A stretch of DNA of 64,000 nt, taken from the NCBI GenBank assembly GCA_037975125.1, contig CM075854.1, positions 68,089,761 to 68,153,760 of the forward strand. The letters run 5' to 3'. The translations under genes and the position numbers were made by a program. This document shows, one piece after another, positions 27,145-40,064 of this stretch. Under the pieces are notes generated by a model that saw only the letters and a program-made list of their open reading frames with translations, was not told the origin of the DNA and ran no database searches. The stretch comes from Latrodectus hesperus. Taxonomy: Eukaryota > Arthropoda > Arachnida > Araneae > Theridiidae. How positions within the stretch are numbered: position 1 is the stretch's first letter; every line of letters begins with the position of its first letter.

Positions 27145-29842
27145 TAATTTGAAGAATTCCTTTCTCCGTGATATGATTTCAAGGGCAGAGTATTATTAAA
27201 CAAATTATATTACAAGCTAAAACCCGAAAACTAAAATTGTCCAAATTTTGATTGAGCATAAGCATCTTATAATAACTGTTTTCTATTTAATCCTAGTTTT
27301 ATATGGATGACATGAATTAAACGTAATGCGTATGTATTTAAAAGTAAACGAAATTAATTATTATTTGTCATTAAGTTTTAAAAACAGTTTTATCCTGTAT
27401 GCCGAATTTTTACGTGAATTCACACATCTATTTAAAATTATTTGAATAATAATCAGCGTATTTTGTGATTATTTTTAAAAACGCAGATCTTTTGCTGTGC
27501 ATTAGTGTGTATTTGTAGTTTTTAATTCAATTTTCCAGTGAAACTTTAATTTATTCAAGATGACATATGGAATAATAAAAACATTTTTAGCAGTTAATTA
27601 AATTAATTTAACAAATACACATATCTTTTAAAAAATTATTTTTTTAAATAATAACGAACCTTCTGCTTCATCAATTGCTTTTAATTGTAAGGATACTATG
27701 CTTTGATAAAACAAAAAAAGTAAAGTTATGCTTCCAGTAAAAAATATTTTTATTAAATAAAACTTTTTTGACATATTCTTTTATTCGGTAGTATCTAAAT
27801 GAATCATAATAAAACATATATAATTGCCAATATGAAAAGTGTATATTGCAAAGAATCATATGTATACTCTTAACTGGATAGTTAAGCTCAGTATTTGAAA
27901 TATAATGTGATTTTCTCCACAAATGAACAAATGTGAAAAGCAGATATTAATTTTTATGGAAGAATCTTCATTATTTTTAAAAATAGTATAACTCATAATA
28001 TGGTAAACGAAGTATGAAGTGTTATTCACTGTTCCAAGAGATTTAAGCAGTATTATTATTGATTATTTGTATTGACCTCTAAAATGTCCTTGAATCAAAA
28101 AGAATATTTTTATAAAAAGTATTACAAAAAATATGATTGATTATTTCTGTTAAAAAGTACTCTAACTCAAAACTTCTTTTTTTTCAAATATATTTATTAT
28201 TTTTATTAATTCATTTAGTTTTAAGTAATTTTAGTATAAGTGTAAAAAATTAGATTAATAAATGTTCAATGGAAATAAAATATATCAATGCAGGTGATTT
28301 TTTAATTTTTAAGTATTTGTAAGATTGATAACATATTTAAACGTAGTCTGGAGACTATTCATTACTATTTATATGTTATTTTAGTTATAGTTTTTATGAT
28401 TCGGTTCCATAAAATCTGTTAAATTTAACTTGCATAAAATGGGGTTTGGGGGAACTTCTATTTTCAAGCAGGTGAAATTGTTCTTAAATTCATAGGAAAC
28501 AAAATTAGAAAAAATTCTAAATTTCCTAAGTAAAAAATATAAAGATTGAAAATAATATCTACTTTAAAAGTATTTTGCGTGCATTGATACAAAAAAAACA
28601 TCGTAATAGAAAATTGATAATTTTATATTAAAATGTTTTGTTAAAAATGATATAAAAGTTGATCTGCATCTTGTTTTTTCTATATGATTTATTATACAGA
28701 AAAAAGAAAGTTGTATAACAAATAATTTACTTTCTTAAATTTCTATATATTTTAAGTTTTGGCATGTATATATTTTTTTATTAATTATCTGTTCAAAAAG
28801 TTTAGAAATTTGAAAAATTTAGAGAAGATAACATCAATAGTTGAAGAATTAAAAAAATTTTTAAAATAGTTGAAAATGTGCATTTAAATTTCCTATAAAT
28901 GAGATTAAAATGTTCATTTACTGAAATACCTGTGTCTCACATTCATTCTAATTATTTTACTTTAAAATTGAAGAATAAACCAAAGCTACATAATTGCCTA
29001 AAGCTACATATAACTATTAAATTGATATATTTTTAAATCTTATTCACGAAAAAATAAGTTTTCAAAGCATAAGTATTTTATTCCAGCTCACAATTTATCA
29101 CAACGATTATTAAAAATATTGAAAAAAATATTTTAATATCAAAAGCTTAAAACATTTTTGAAGAAAATATGATAAGATTAAATAAATGTGACATTGTTAA
29201 TCTGTTTCCCAGTAATTAATAATGTCACATTTATTTTACAGTTAATTAAGTAAATGTTTGCGAAACAAAATATAATATATAAGTGGAGAATATAAGTAAG
29301 AATTATTGCTAAGATATAAGCTCTTACAAAACATTTTTCAAATATTGTTTTCACTTTAATTTATAATTCTATAATATTTTTCAAAGTTAACTGCTTATTT
29401 TCGAATTTAATTATGTTTTTAATTTTTACTTATCAACTTAAAATTTAAAAATAGATATTCGAGCAACCATATTTGCATATGATTTTTAAACTATTCATAA
29501 CTTTAAAATAAATTTAGAAGATATTTTTGAAAAAAACTTCTTTTTTAAATTTGTTTCTTATAAGATATACATTTCAATGAATAACTTTTATTGTTTACTA
29601 AGTTAAATGTTAAATTTGATCTATTTCTTATTTTAAATATTTTCAAATAACATATTTGGAGGAGACGTGGTATTAATGACTTCTTCATGGTTCAAATAAA
29701 TTGCATTAATTTTAACAAGAATTTATTTTATAATTAAAATTAAATCTTGGATAACTTCATTTATGACAATAAAAACGGAATTCTATAGTATTTTATGCTC
29801 TAAATCCTAACTTTGTATGTATCTCTGCTGTGAATAATCATT
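27145..29842. other. AT-rich noncoding DNA
   Basis: No gene seen. A compact hairpin, AATAAATGTGACATTGTTAA at 29181-29200 with a 19-of-20 inverted match at 29216-29235, is the only notable structure. Confidence 0.6.
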
Positions 29843-29857
29843 TCATATTATGTAAGT

Positions 29858-30080
29858 GCATGCGATCATTGTGATCCAGCTGAACTCAGAGTGAAAGAAG
29901 GGAAAATAGAAGAGAGAAAAAGAATAGAGTGAATGGAGACGGCTGGTCTTCCAAGCGATGAATCCATAACGTCCATGATTCCCCGCGCGACCTTCTCTGC
30001 TGTCTTTTCTGCAGTACTCACTTGGCCATTCCAACATGTTTTCCCTGTGGTACTTAGCATACATTGTCAAAGGGTAAGTG
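29858..30080. other. GC-richer, coding-like island (strand unresolved)
   Basis: About 220 bp with near-balanced composition in an AT-rich region, with open frames on both strands. On the plus strand, ATG at 29933 opens 47 codons to a good splice donor (CAAAGG|GTAAGTG, intron start 30074) after a purine-rich leader. On the minus strand, the frame from 30060 includes QVSTAEKTAEKVARGIMDVM, which looks like an amphipathic helix, and a pyrimidine tract ending in CAG lies at about 29887-29930 in that direction. I recognise no family. Either strand may hold a small exon, or the island may be a promoter-associated element for the gene start at 30775. Confidence 0.35.
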
Positions 30081-30179
30081 TTCTACGTTTTACATCCATT
30101 TTCCTTGTTCTGTTAGTTTAAAATATGTGCTATAGTCAATCGATTCTTAGTTTTTTTCCCTGCATTTTTTCCTCATTGT

Positions 30180-30774
30180 TTAGGGGGGAATGTGCGCCAA
30201 AAACGGAATGGCTTTCGTCAGCCCCGGCACGAGACACACGTGCTGGTTCTCCTGAGTCTTGCTCTCGTGTGTATATATTTAGCGATTGTTAAAGGGTCCT
30301 TTTTTATTTCGCTTGATACACCTTCCCTCTGCTGACGTAATGTGCATTTAAGAAACCAAGCTAGAAACCAATGATTATAAGAAATTTAATCAAACGATTA
30401 TTAATTAAGGAAAATTAAAAAGCATAATTAATAATTTGTAGGGTGTTTCCGTATTTAAATACTTAAAGGGAATATTAATAACCCCCTATGAGTAAGTAGA
30501 AGCTAAAACAAAAAAGAAGCAATTTTCTTTGTCTCATTCTTTTTTAGTTTCCTGGCAGGCTTACGCCCTTTTATCTATAGAAGTCATTTCACGAAATTAT
30601 CGTTGATAAGCAGTACTTTTTCCTTCCTCAATTTCGGCTGCTTCTATTCGATTACTCCTTCACAGTTCTGAGCGTGAGATTAATTCAGTCTTCATAGCTG
30701 TATAGGAAGTTTGCCTTTTTTTATTTTCGAGGAGCGTAGACCTTATAAATTTAGTTTGTTTATTTGCCTGAGAT
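30180..30774 (+). promoter_or_regulatory. Candidate promoter and 5' UTR
   Basis: The stretch 30180-30350 is unusually CpG-containing for the window, and a pyrimidine-rich region follows at 30610-30720. TCAGTC at 30685-30690 fits the arthropod initiator consensus (TCAGTY), putting a possible transcription start at A30687, about 90 bases before the ATG at 30775. No convincing TATA box at -30 or DPE at +28 was found. This is inferred from composition and one hexamer. Confidence 0.35.
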
Positions 30775-30854
30775 ATGGAGAATCGGTCGATAGCTGTTGT
30801 ACTTAGCGCTGTAATCGCAGGTATTGCGATGCTTTACTTTCACTGGACCAAAAA
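30775..30854 (+). CDS. Candidate first coding exon of a membrane-anchored protein
   Basis: ATG at 30775 opens MENRSIAVVLSAVIAGIAML and then YFHWTK. It has a charged start, a hydrophobic stretch of about 17 residues (6-22) suited to a signal anchor or mitochondrial outer-membrane tail, then aromatic and basic residues. The exon runs straight into AAAAA|GTAAGTG, a near-consensus splice donor (intron from 30855), leaving phase 2. If not spliced, the frame stops at TAA 30856-30858 and would encode a 27-residue micropeptide. Composition is balanced compared with both flanks, and an initiator-like hexamer lies upstream. I cannot name the protein, and no second exon was found downstream in this window. 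Confidence 0.45.
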
Positions 30855-33800
30855 GTAAGTGATTGCTTTTGTTTTGAATTGTATTCAATTAGTATTGATA
30901 AAATTAAACATAATTTTAAGAATAAAATTTATTATTTATTGTGGCAATTTCATTTTTATGAAAGAAGTATATGTGATTAACAAGCTATTATAAATTCATA
31001 GCAACTAAAGTAATGAAAAGTTTAAAAGTAATAAAACAATTAAAGTAATAAATAAATTATTGTAAAGAGATAATTCTATTTTTCTCTTATTTTAAATTCT
31101 ACTTATTAGTTCTGTATGATTACGATGTTTGTTCAAAATGACAGTTTAATTAAAAAATATTCAAACAAACTGCTTCATATAATAATATATTTTTTCAGTC
31201 GTTTATATAGAGTACATATAATTGCGATTTGTCGGAATATTGTATGAAATAAAATCTTTATAACAATGTCATAGCGAAAAATAGGCCATGTTATCAGAAC
31301 TATAGCAAAAAAACTTGAAATAAAGTAAATAAAACCCATATGTGTCATTTGTAAAAACATGCAATAAAAAGTATTTCATATTACCATTTAAATTTTATAT
31401 CATATTGCAGCATATCAAATATATTTTTCATATGATGCATATACTATTTCAAATACAAATTCCCTGTTTCCAAAGTAACTTAAAAAGTTTTTACATGTTT
31501 CCTATAATATATTTTATTAAATATATAATTCGTTATCTATATTTACTTAATAAAGGATTTTAAAATTGTTATTGTAAGAGAGTGGGAAATAAATGTACAC
31601 ACAAAAAATTGACAAATAGCTTTCTTACGCCTTAAGAGACTTCACCTTAACGTGTAAAATATTTACTTCTACATTATGTGAGAAGAAATAGCTACTGCAT
31701 ATTGAACCGATGTCTTTTGAGTCATTTTTAGACATGCAGTATTTTGTGTGAACAGTTGTCTGGTCTACAACAGTTACATGCTTATATTTTAACAGCCATT
31801 TATTATGTGAATTTCATTTTTAAATGTTTACTTCTACTCCACAATCCATTAAAACACTTTCTTAGCCTTATGTGCGGTAAAAATACTTTTCTCCCCAATT
31901 GTTTTCTGTTCATCTTGATTTCATTGAGGTTGGTATAATATGGTTTCACCTTGATACACAATTTTGGGGAATTTCACGTCCTAATAGAATTTTAGATTTC
32001 TCAAAATAAATTCCTAGAAGATATACTGGGATGAAGGGGCACTTATTTATTATAGTGTAAAATATTTATAATATTAGGAAAAGATAATTCGCATAAAATT
32101 TTTACTTAAGTTATACAGTAAAATAGGTATATTGCCTTTCTATAAATTTGCGGTTGAGATTAATAGATATCCTATTATTAAACAAATTTGTAAATTTCTA
32201 AATATTTCATTCAAATATGATTGTCTGATAATTGTTTACTTGTTGTTCTGATTAAAAAATGAACTTGTCAAAAGAAAGTTTCTTTTTTATTGCTATTACT
32301 GAAAAATATTATTCTTGCTTAAATAAAATCTGTACAATATCATTTTCTATAAATGTATTCTTTCTACTAATCACTATTATATTAATCTGATAGATCCTTC
32401 GTTCTTAAATGCATCACTCAAAATATTTCGAATTAATCATCTGCTCATATTACTGTTAAAATATAAATATTCTCGGGTGTATTTTAAATTTAAATTATAC
32501 ATTATAATTTTAATTTCAATTAATTAGTTTTTGTTTTATAAATTCAAATTAATCAACAAAATATTTCCCTTAAGAATTGTTTATCCTTAAAAGAATGATA
32601 CGTATTTTTACAATAATTTATTCCCATTTTTATTGAAAAGTGCGAAGTTGTTGATATAGATTCTCTTATTGATATTGCTAAAAAAACATTTAATTCGCGT
32701 ATAATTTTTTTTCTTACGCATGTTATTAAATTGTGGCTTATGAAACTATAGTAACCATTTCTCGGATGAAAAAATGATTTTCACTATTTTATATTGTATC
32801 ACATTTTTATAACAGAAAACAAATTTCAATATATTTATTCACTACGTTGCAAGCAACGAACGAATCAATCCTAGAATGAAGTAAAAAAGGTCAAATAGGC
32901 AAGGATTTTTCAGTTTTTATGAATGATCTTCTAAGAGTATCGATCTGGAGATCGCAAGGTAATCGAGGTGAATGATAATCGAAGATAATTCAATTTGATT
33001 TATGATTTGGTGATAGATATTTTCATACGAAAGAAATTTAATTAGGTTGCTATTTTACTCTATCAAAATTATTTATTATATTTTTACACACAGATTTTAT
33101 TTAACTAGTTAAGTTCAATACCCTCTACACTAAATTTTCAGGTCAAATTAGTCCTTGTGGACCAAAAGTGACCATAAACCGGTAAAGAAATCCTTGCAAT
33201 TTTATCAACAAAATATTTAAACTGTAATAAATTGAAAGGAATTAAAAAACTGAAACTTTTTGTAAATAACTAACTTGATTTTATTTAAAGATGTATTTAA
33301 TTTTGTTCTTAGAAATGCTTATAGTTCCAATATGTGTTTCGATATACTGAATTAATATAGAATCATTTTACTATATGAATCCTATTGTTTGCAGCATGTT
33401 TCACTAACATCAATATAAATAAGAGTATAATTACCAAACTTATTACAAATGCTTAGAGACAATGCAATATATACATTAATCAAAAGTATTTTTAATGTTG
33501 CATTTATCATTTCTTCAAATAAAATGATTTTCTTTTATTGGAAAATTGAGTTCAGCTTTAAATAGAAGCTTACATATACAATTGACCAGTTTAATTGATA
33601 ATGATCCTTTACGATGAGTTCGTTTTAAAGGTAAAGTATAGTAAAAAAATAATTATTTGAAGCATATATTATTGTATCTATTAAATTTTTTTCATTTTAA
33701 GTAAATTTTATTAGAATATTCCATGTTGTTTTACCTAAAATATTGTATTTTTTATGAATTAACGTCATATTGACGACACACACTCACTCATTTATTAGTG

Positions 33801-34155
33801 TCAAATAAATGTGCATCGTAATAAATACAATATTTGGATGTAATATTATGGAATTTTAAATCATTGTCAAGTGATGAGGTCAATACAGGAGCTGGAAATT
33901 TTTTCTCTGTCCCAAAATGAATTGCGATGAATGGCTACTTATCGTTAGCTTTTGCGATAAATTGTTATCCATAACGTTAGTGTTGCATTTATCAACAAAA
34001 TTAACTCTCTGTACACAATCATTAGTGTATAAATTCAATTTTCATTAGGTTGCACTGGGAGAGTTTTTAGAATATTCCATTTTAATAAATTTTTCACTCA
34101 TAGTATTTGTGGTAAAGACATGATAAGGCGTGGGGCACAGTGTAAAGTTATTTGA
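30855..34155. other. AT-rich DNA, possibly first intron
   Basis: No exon-like segment identified. 32860-33000 and 33110-33200 are slightly less AT-rich and may contain eroded repeats. If the exon ending at 30854 is real, this would be intron. Confidence 0.4.
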
Positions 34156-34516
34156 GTAACCGATGCGTTTGTTATCCGGGAGGGGCGTCATAAATAGTGA
34201 ACCACATTCTTGCATCATAAGGAGAATAGGAATCATATTCTTGTAACGTAAGTAAGCGACGCGTTTTGCTATCCGGGAGGGGCTTCATAAATAGTGAAAC
34301 ATGTTCTTGAATCATAAGGAGAATACGAATCATATTCTTGTATCATAAGTAACCGACGTGTTTAGCTATCCGGGAAGGGCGTCATAAATAGTGAAACATA
34401 TTCTTGTATCATAAGGAGAATATGAGTCATATTCTTGTATCATAAGTAACCGACGTGTTTAGCAATCCGAGAGGGGCTTCATAAATACTGAACCATATTC
34501 TTGTATCACAAGGGAG
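34156..34516. repeat. 97-bp minisatellite, about 3.7 copies
   Basis: Units start at 34156, 34252, 34349 and 34446 (periods 96, 97 and 97). Each opens GTAACCGACGTGTTT or a close variant, followed by ATCCGGGAGGGG, a CATAAATAGTGAA block and two ATTCTTGTATCATAAG blocks, so each unit also has internal duplication. Units differ by a few substitutions. It lies directly beside a tRNA-like head on the minus strand, suggesting that the array is an amplified part of a SINE body. Confidence 0.85.
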
Positions 34517-34690
34517 AAAACTCCTTAGCATCCATGTTGACAGGTGTAGATACCGAAAGCAGAAACGCTGCACCAATCACTGAGTTATAATGGCTGAGAT
34601 TGAACCCGGGATCTCTAGCACTGAAGAGAGTTTTCTCGTGAGAATCTCTGAGATAGTACACTATATTCTTGTCAGTGGAAGTTATTTCTC
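34517..34690 (-). mobile_element. tRNA-derived SINE-like head (minus strand)
   Basis: On the minus strand a B-box-like GGGTTCAATCTC (34608-34597) follows, at about tRNA spacing, an A-box-like TATCTCAGAGATTC (about 34657-34644). The downstream body leads into the 97-bp minisatellite. No tail or target duplication was resolved. Confidence 0.5.
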
Positions 34691-35986
34691 CACGATGGAA
34701 GTGCTTATTGACTATCTTAATTTTCCCCCTTTAAGGCACCATTGTTATATTGTATAGAAGGAACATAGTAAGCTCCTTTAAAAGAGAGCTTTTAAGGGAA
34801 CATTGTATGAATTAAAGTAATTTTTTGTACAATTCGACCTGTTTTCTAACATTAATATATGCTATTGCCAACAAATTTATGATTTTTCTTTTTAATTAAT
34901 AATGCCCGCAAAATAATACGATCATAAAAATAAATTTCTAATTTTTAAATGGCTGTATTATGATTAGTAACGGCATAAATATATTTTATATTGATTATCT
35001 TAAAGCCATTTCACCATTTATAACACGAAATATCAACATCATGAAAGTTCACGAAATTTTCTTTAATTCAATTAAAAGAGAAAATAATTCAAGTTATTGA
35101 ATAATATCTATTTATTATTTTTAACTTTCAATAAACGCTGGTAAGAACATAATTAAATAGGTAAGAATTTAAACTGGTTTTCTTTATACAATATAAATAT
35201 GTCATAGCTATGATATCATCAAATGCTGCATAACTTGTAACTCAATTAGCTCTCATTTGCAAATAATTTGCAAGCTAATGCAAATAAGTTCTAGCAATTC
35301 AATTAGGACTCAACAATTTTAAATCTTAAGTACAACTTTGAACTGCAATAATTTAGTGACTTTTCGTAATGCACGAAGAAGTATCTTAGTATTAGATACT
35401 AAAACACTAGGAAATGCTTGTAAATAAATGATAATAAGTATCTGAGAACCAACATAACAATTAATTTTGCTATTTCTCTTTAAAATATATTTTCTGACCT
35501 AAATTAGGTTTCAAATAAAAAATACATGTAATTTAACAGATTTTCTTATTGAAAGTATGTATTTACAACTGACAATTAAGAAATATGTTTATTTCATGAC
35601 TTCTCCTTTTAAAGTCTATTCAAAATGCTTCTGTTGCCTTAAAACTGATAATGATCATTTGTAATTATAACCAAAATTAACAATAAGCAATAAATTTATT
35701 GCTGTAATAATATTTTTGAGGGTTTCTTAAGGACTGAAACTTATGCTGCTTGCAATAATGGATTATGTGAGAAATTCTTGCGCATCCTAATCATGCAGTT
35801 CAAATATATAAAGCATAATCTCTCTCCTCCATCTATATATTTGATTGACAAGAAATTATTAAAACAAGTGTTTTATACAACCTCGACATGCAAAACTATA
35901 TTATGATAGATATAAATTATTTTAACTATAACTACCTGTTAAAATATTATTTTTTTTAACTGGTTTAATATTATAATAAAATCTTA
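34691..35986. other. AT-rich noncoding DNA
   Basis: No gene or element ends recognised. Confidence 0.6.
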
Positions 35987-37335
35987 TACACTGCTGGCCA
36001 CCTAAAATACAACACCAAAGACCAGATATATCACAACAAAATTTATTTCCCAGATAACATATACAAAGATTAAATGAAAATGATTGAAATTACAGCTTCA
36101 TGTGAAGTATGGATGATGACAAAATCATTAGTTAGTGTTGCCGCAATTGTTGGCTGTAATCACTGCAACGCGCCTCAGCATAGGATCAAAGAAGCTTTGG
36201 GTGCATCCTTGGGGTGCCGGTGTCTCCTCTTGTGGCTTCTACATATAGCTAAAGTTGATCTTGTGTTTCAGCGGGTAGAGAGTATCTTGAGCAAGTTGTG
36301 TGTAAAACATGGACCTCACATTTTCGATGGGCAACTGACCAAGAGAACAAGCTGGCCAAGGAGCAATTCAATCTGATTTATAAAGAACTCTTGAACATTA
36401 TGTGCCCCGGGTGTTATCGTCTTATCCTGTTGGAATATGACTGATGACAGGCGCTGAAGTTATGGGTGGGCTCCAACACTTTAGAGATGTAGCATTGGCT
36501 GTTCAGTGTACTGAAAATGCATACTAGAAAGATCTGAGAGTGAAATCCAATACCATCCACTAGTAGGACGACTAGTGGGCACACGACTAGTAGGACGATG
36601 CATAAATCAACAGTTCAGTTTCCCACCTTGATTGCTCTAGATTTGAATGCGATCATCGTAGTTGCAGGTTGATGTGGGGTTTATCAGTAAAGACAATGAC
36701 ATTTCATTCCGTTGTCCATGTTTGTCGTTCTTCACACCATTGGCGGCGAACACGAACTGTAGATTAGAGTCAAAAGCAAATTTAACAATGGCACTCTGCA
36801 GACATTCCACTCAGCTGCAAACCACGTCGAATGGTACGAGTGGCCATCAAATAAAGCACAATAAATTGAATTTGTTGTGCTGTTGTTCGTGATATGGTTA
36901 AGCGTGATAAATCAGTGCCATGAGCACAATATGTCTGACAGCATGTGAAGTAGTGAAATGAGGGGGGAGCGATCAGTCTCGCCCGTTTGTCGTTCCCTTC
37001 TGAATATAACGATAATAGATCCACATCACAATTGCTTGATTTCGACTAACATGTTCACCGATTTTTCTGATGTATAATCTTCAATCTCTGTAGACTACTA
37101 TTCTTCTCCGGTCAAACTCAGAAACGTGCTTGAAAGACGAGTAATTAAACAGCTTACGAAAGAAAACATTGCTGTACTCTCTTTATAGGTAGCTTGTAGG
37201 TAGCAAAACAGTCTCCCGTTATGTACGCATGCCCTACAATGTTTTCCATGTCTCATCGAAGTAAACGTGTGATGTAAATTTCATATGATTTGCATGTTTC
37301 GTTCAGGTGATGTATTTTGGATAGCCAACAGTGTA
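35987..37335 (-). mobile_element. Full-length, decayed Tc1-like transposon
   Basis: The left end (TACACTGCTGGCCACCTAAA, 35987-36006, then ATACAACACC) matches the inverted right end (about 37306-37335) with about four mismatches in 30. The flank is TA-rich. Length is 1349 bp, normal for Tc1. The transposase is on the minus strand. It belongs to a different lineage from the 9763 element, judging by its ends and protein. A small direct repeat of CTAGTAGGACGA lies inside at 36560-36600. Confidence 0.85.
36128..37145 (-). pseudogene. Tc1-like transposase, multiply broken
   Basis: Reading the minus strand from about 37130, one finds HVSEFDRRRIVVYRDWRLYI, then RKIGEHVSRNQAIVM, the first helix-turn-helix. 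Next comes KGTTNGRD (hinge), then around 36960-36785 LTISRTTAQQIQF and ATRTIRRGLQLSGMSA, the second HTH. The far end around 36200-36132 reads SLFDPMLRRVAVITANNCGN, the standard Tc1 C-terminus. The catalytic region between is present only as eroded sequence with stops and frame changes, and I could not follow all three acidic residues. Expected length is about 340 residues. It is nonfunctional. Confidence 0.8.
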
Positions 37336-37599
37336 TTATAGAAAAATAGCATAAATGCCAAAGAAAAACGCAATATTATGTTGCTCTAATTGGCAGTATT
37401 TTTTACAACATTATAATATTTTTCTATAAATGTACAATAATTGGAAATATGAAAGTGCCAGCTCGGTAGTCAACTTCATGATGTGTTTATTATTTTCGAC
37501 TGTTCCATGTGTTGACTCTTAAATTTGACTGGTTAAACGATAATACATTATATTATAGTAGAACAAAGCACATATAAATAAAAGATATACGTGCTTGTT
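37336..37599. other. AT-rich noncoding DNA
   Basis: Nothing recognisable. Confidence 0.5.
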
Positions 37600-37872
37600 A
37601 AGTCTGCGTAATCGAAAGTCCTGTGGTTGTTAGTTGAGCAGTTACCGAGGGTGTAATGGTCTGGAGAAAATTTCCTACCCTTTCAGACCAATGTCAAAAT
37701 TGAGGGAGGGGATCCTCTGTTGGTGCCATCTATCGGAAGAGTTTAGAGCAAAGTCGTACTTTCATCTTCGTGGTGCTCTGAATAAACGAATGACGCACCC
37801 TACTGACTGAAATTCGCATATCCAACGGCATAGTGAGTTTGTCTTGTCCAAGTGTCATAAGTAACAACAATA
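37600..37872 (+). mobile_element. SINE-like element, copy A
   Basis: A GC-balanced block whose 3' part (37746-37872, from GAGCAAAGTCGTACTTTC to CATAAGTAACAACAA) recurs inverted at 51726-51859 at roughly 80% identity by eye. It ends in a CAA-type tail, as SINE 3' ends often do. The 5' part (GTTGAGCAGTTACCGAGG near 37635) may be a degenerate tRNA-like head but no clear B box is visible. The two copies differ upstream of the shared tail, as happens when different heads share one LINE-derived tail. Confidence 0.6.
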
Positions 37873-39166
<1,294 letters not shown>

Positions 39167-39314
39167 GTATACTACACAATATATCCTTTTAAAACAAATT
39201 TAACATTGATGATACAATAATTTGAATATTTTAAAATGATGTTTTTTTTTTTAATATTTTCAATGAGGAATCTTAGACTGTAGGATTTTGCTTAAAGCAT
39301 TGCTGCACAGAATT

Positions 39315-39752
39315 TCTTTACAATGGATTACAGCCCATATGTGGAGTTATGTGCAGCGAAAAAGCTGATGCTTTGGTTAAAAAAGGAACTTTGATTAAGT
39401 AACGTATAAATCCACTGCTTTCATTTCAACTATTCGTTGACGTGACACTTTAGGAAATTCTTAAGTAAGATATGGCTCAACGTGCTGTAGATAAGAGAAG
39501 GGGGATTGTGGGATAAGAGAAAACATTTCCAGTTTTCCAAGAAAGACAACGGTGGAGCTGTTTAGACATCTGACTGGACATGACTGTCTGCAAGACCACC
39601 CCTATAGAATTGATATAGTGTATTCTTCAAACAGTATTTTGTGTGACTCTAATCGGCCTATGACTTTTGAGCATTTCAATATCTATATTGCATTTTCTTG
39701 GCGTAAGGATATTTTTAAAAAATATTGGATAATCCATGATTTAATAGCTTAG
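39315..39752 (+). pseudogene. LINE 3' fragment: RNase H end and C-terminal tail
   Basis: Around 39318, LQWITAH corresponds to the RNase H motif LQWIPAHC. After a frame change comes GVMCSEKADALVKKGTLI (39352-39405), carrying the last catalytic aspartate region (NEKAD in the family; CSEKAD here). Further on, the frame at 39552-39752 reads VELFRHLTGHDCLQDHPYRI, then ILCDSNRPMTFEHF and DIFKKYW. This is the conserved tail found after RNase H in many arthropod non-LTR retrotransposons (xLTGHDxL..H..RI, then C....E...H, ..KYW). The reverse transcriptase and endonuclease are missing, a typical 5'-truncated insertion. Several lesions make it non-coding. Confidence 0.8.
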
Positions 39753-40014
39753 TCGCGAATCCTTGGCATTTGTAAAATAAACAAAATAAAATTAATATTT
39801 TCAGTGAGAGTGTTGATAAAAGCTAACATAAAATTTGTATGACTTAAAATTATACTGTCTCAATCATGAATAAGAATTGTGTTCGTTTTTCTTCTACTTT
39901 TTAAGCATCTGCATTTATTACCTGTAGTAATTTTAGTCAGATATATGCTCATTAATGGAAGAGTAATTATTCAACATTATTGAAGTTGAATCATATTTGA
40001 CAATAAATTTACTC

Positions 40015-40020
40015 TTTATT
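40015..40020 (-). terminator. AATAAA polyadenylation signal for the 40065-40373 frame
   Basis: AATAAA on the minus strand, 45 bases past the stop codon at 40065. AATAAA is common by chance in AT-rich DNA; position is the only argument for function. Confidence 0.35.
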
Positions 40021-40064
40021 GAGGAAATCCTTGCAGCTGGAGATTGTCGAAAGGCTCCTAAACA

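Noticed and set aside
36074..36376. 100-codon plus frame and 36662-36892 frame
   Set aside because: Antisense shadows of the minus-strand Tc1 transposase between 35987 and 37335.
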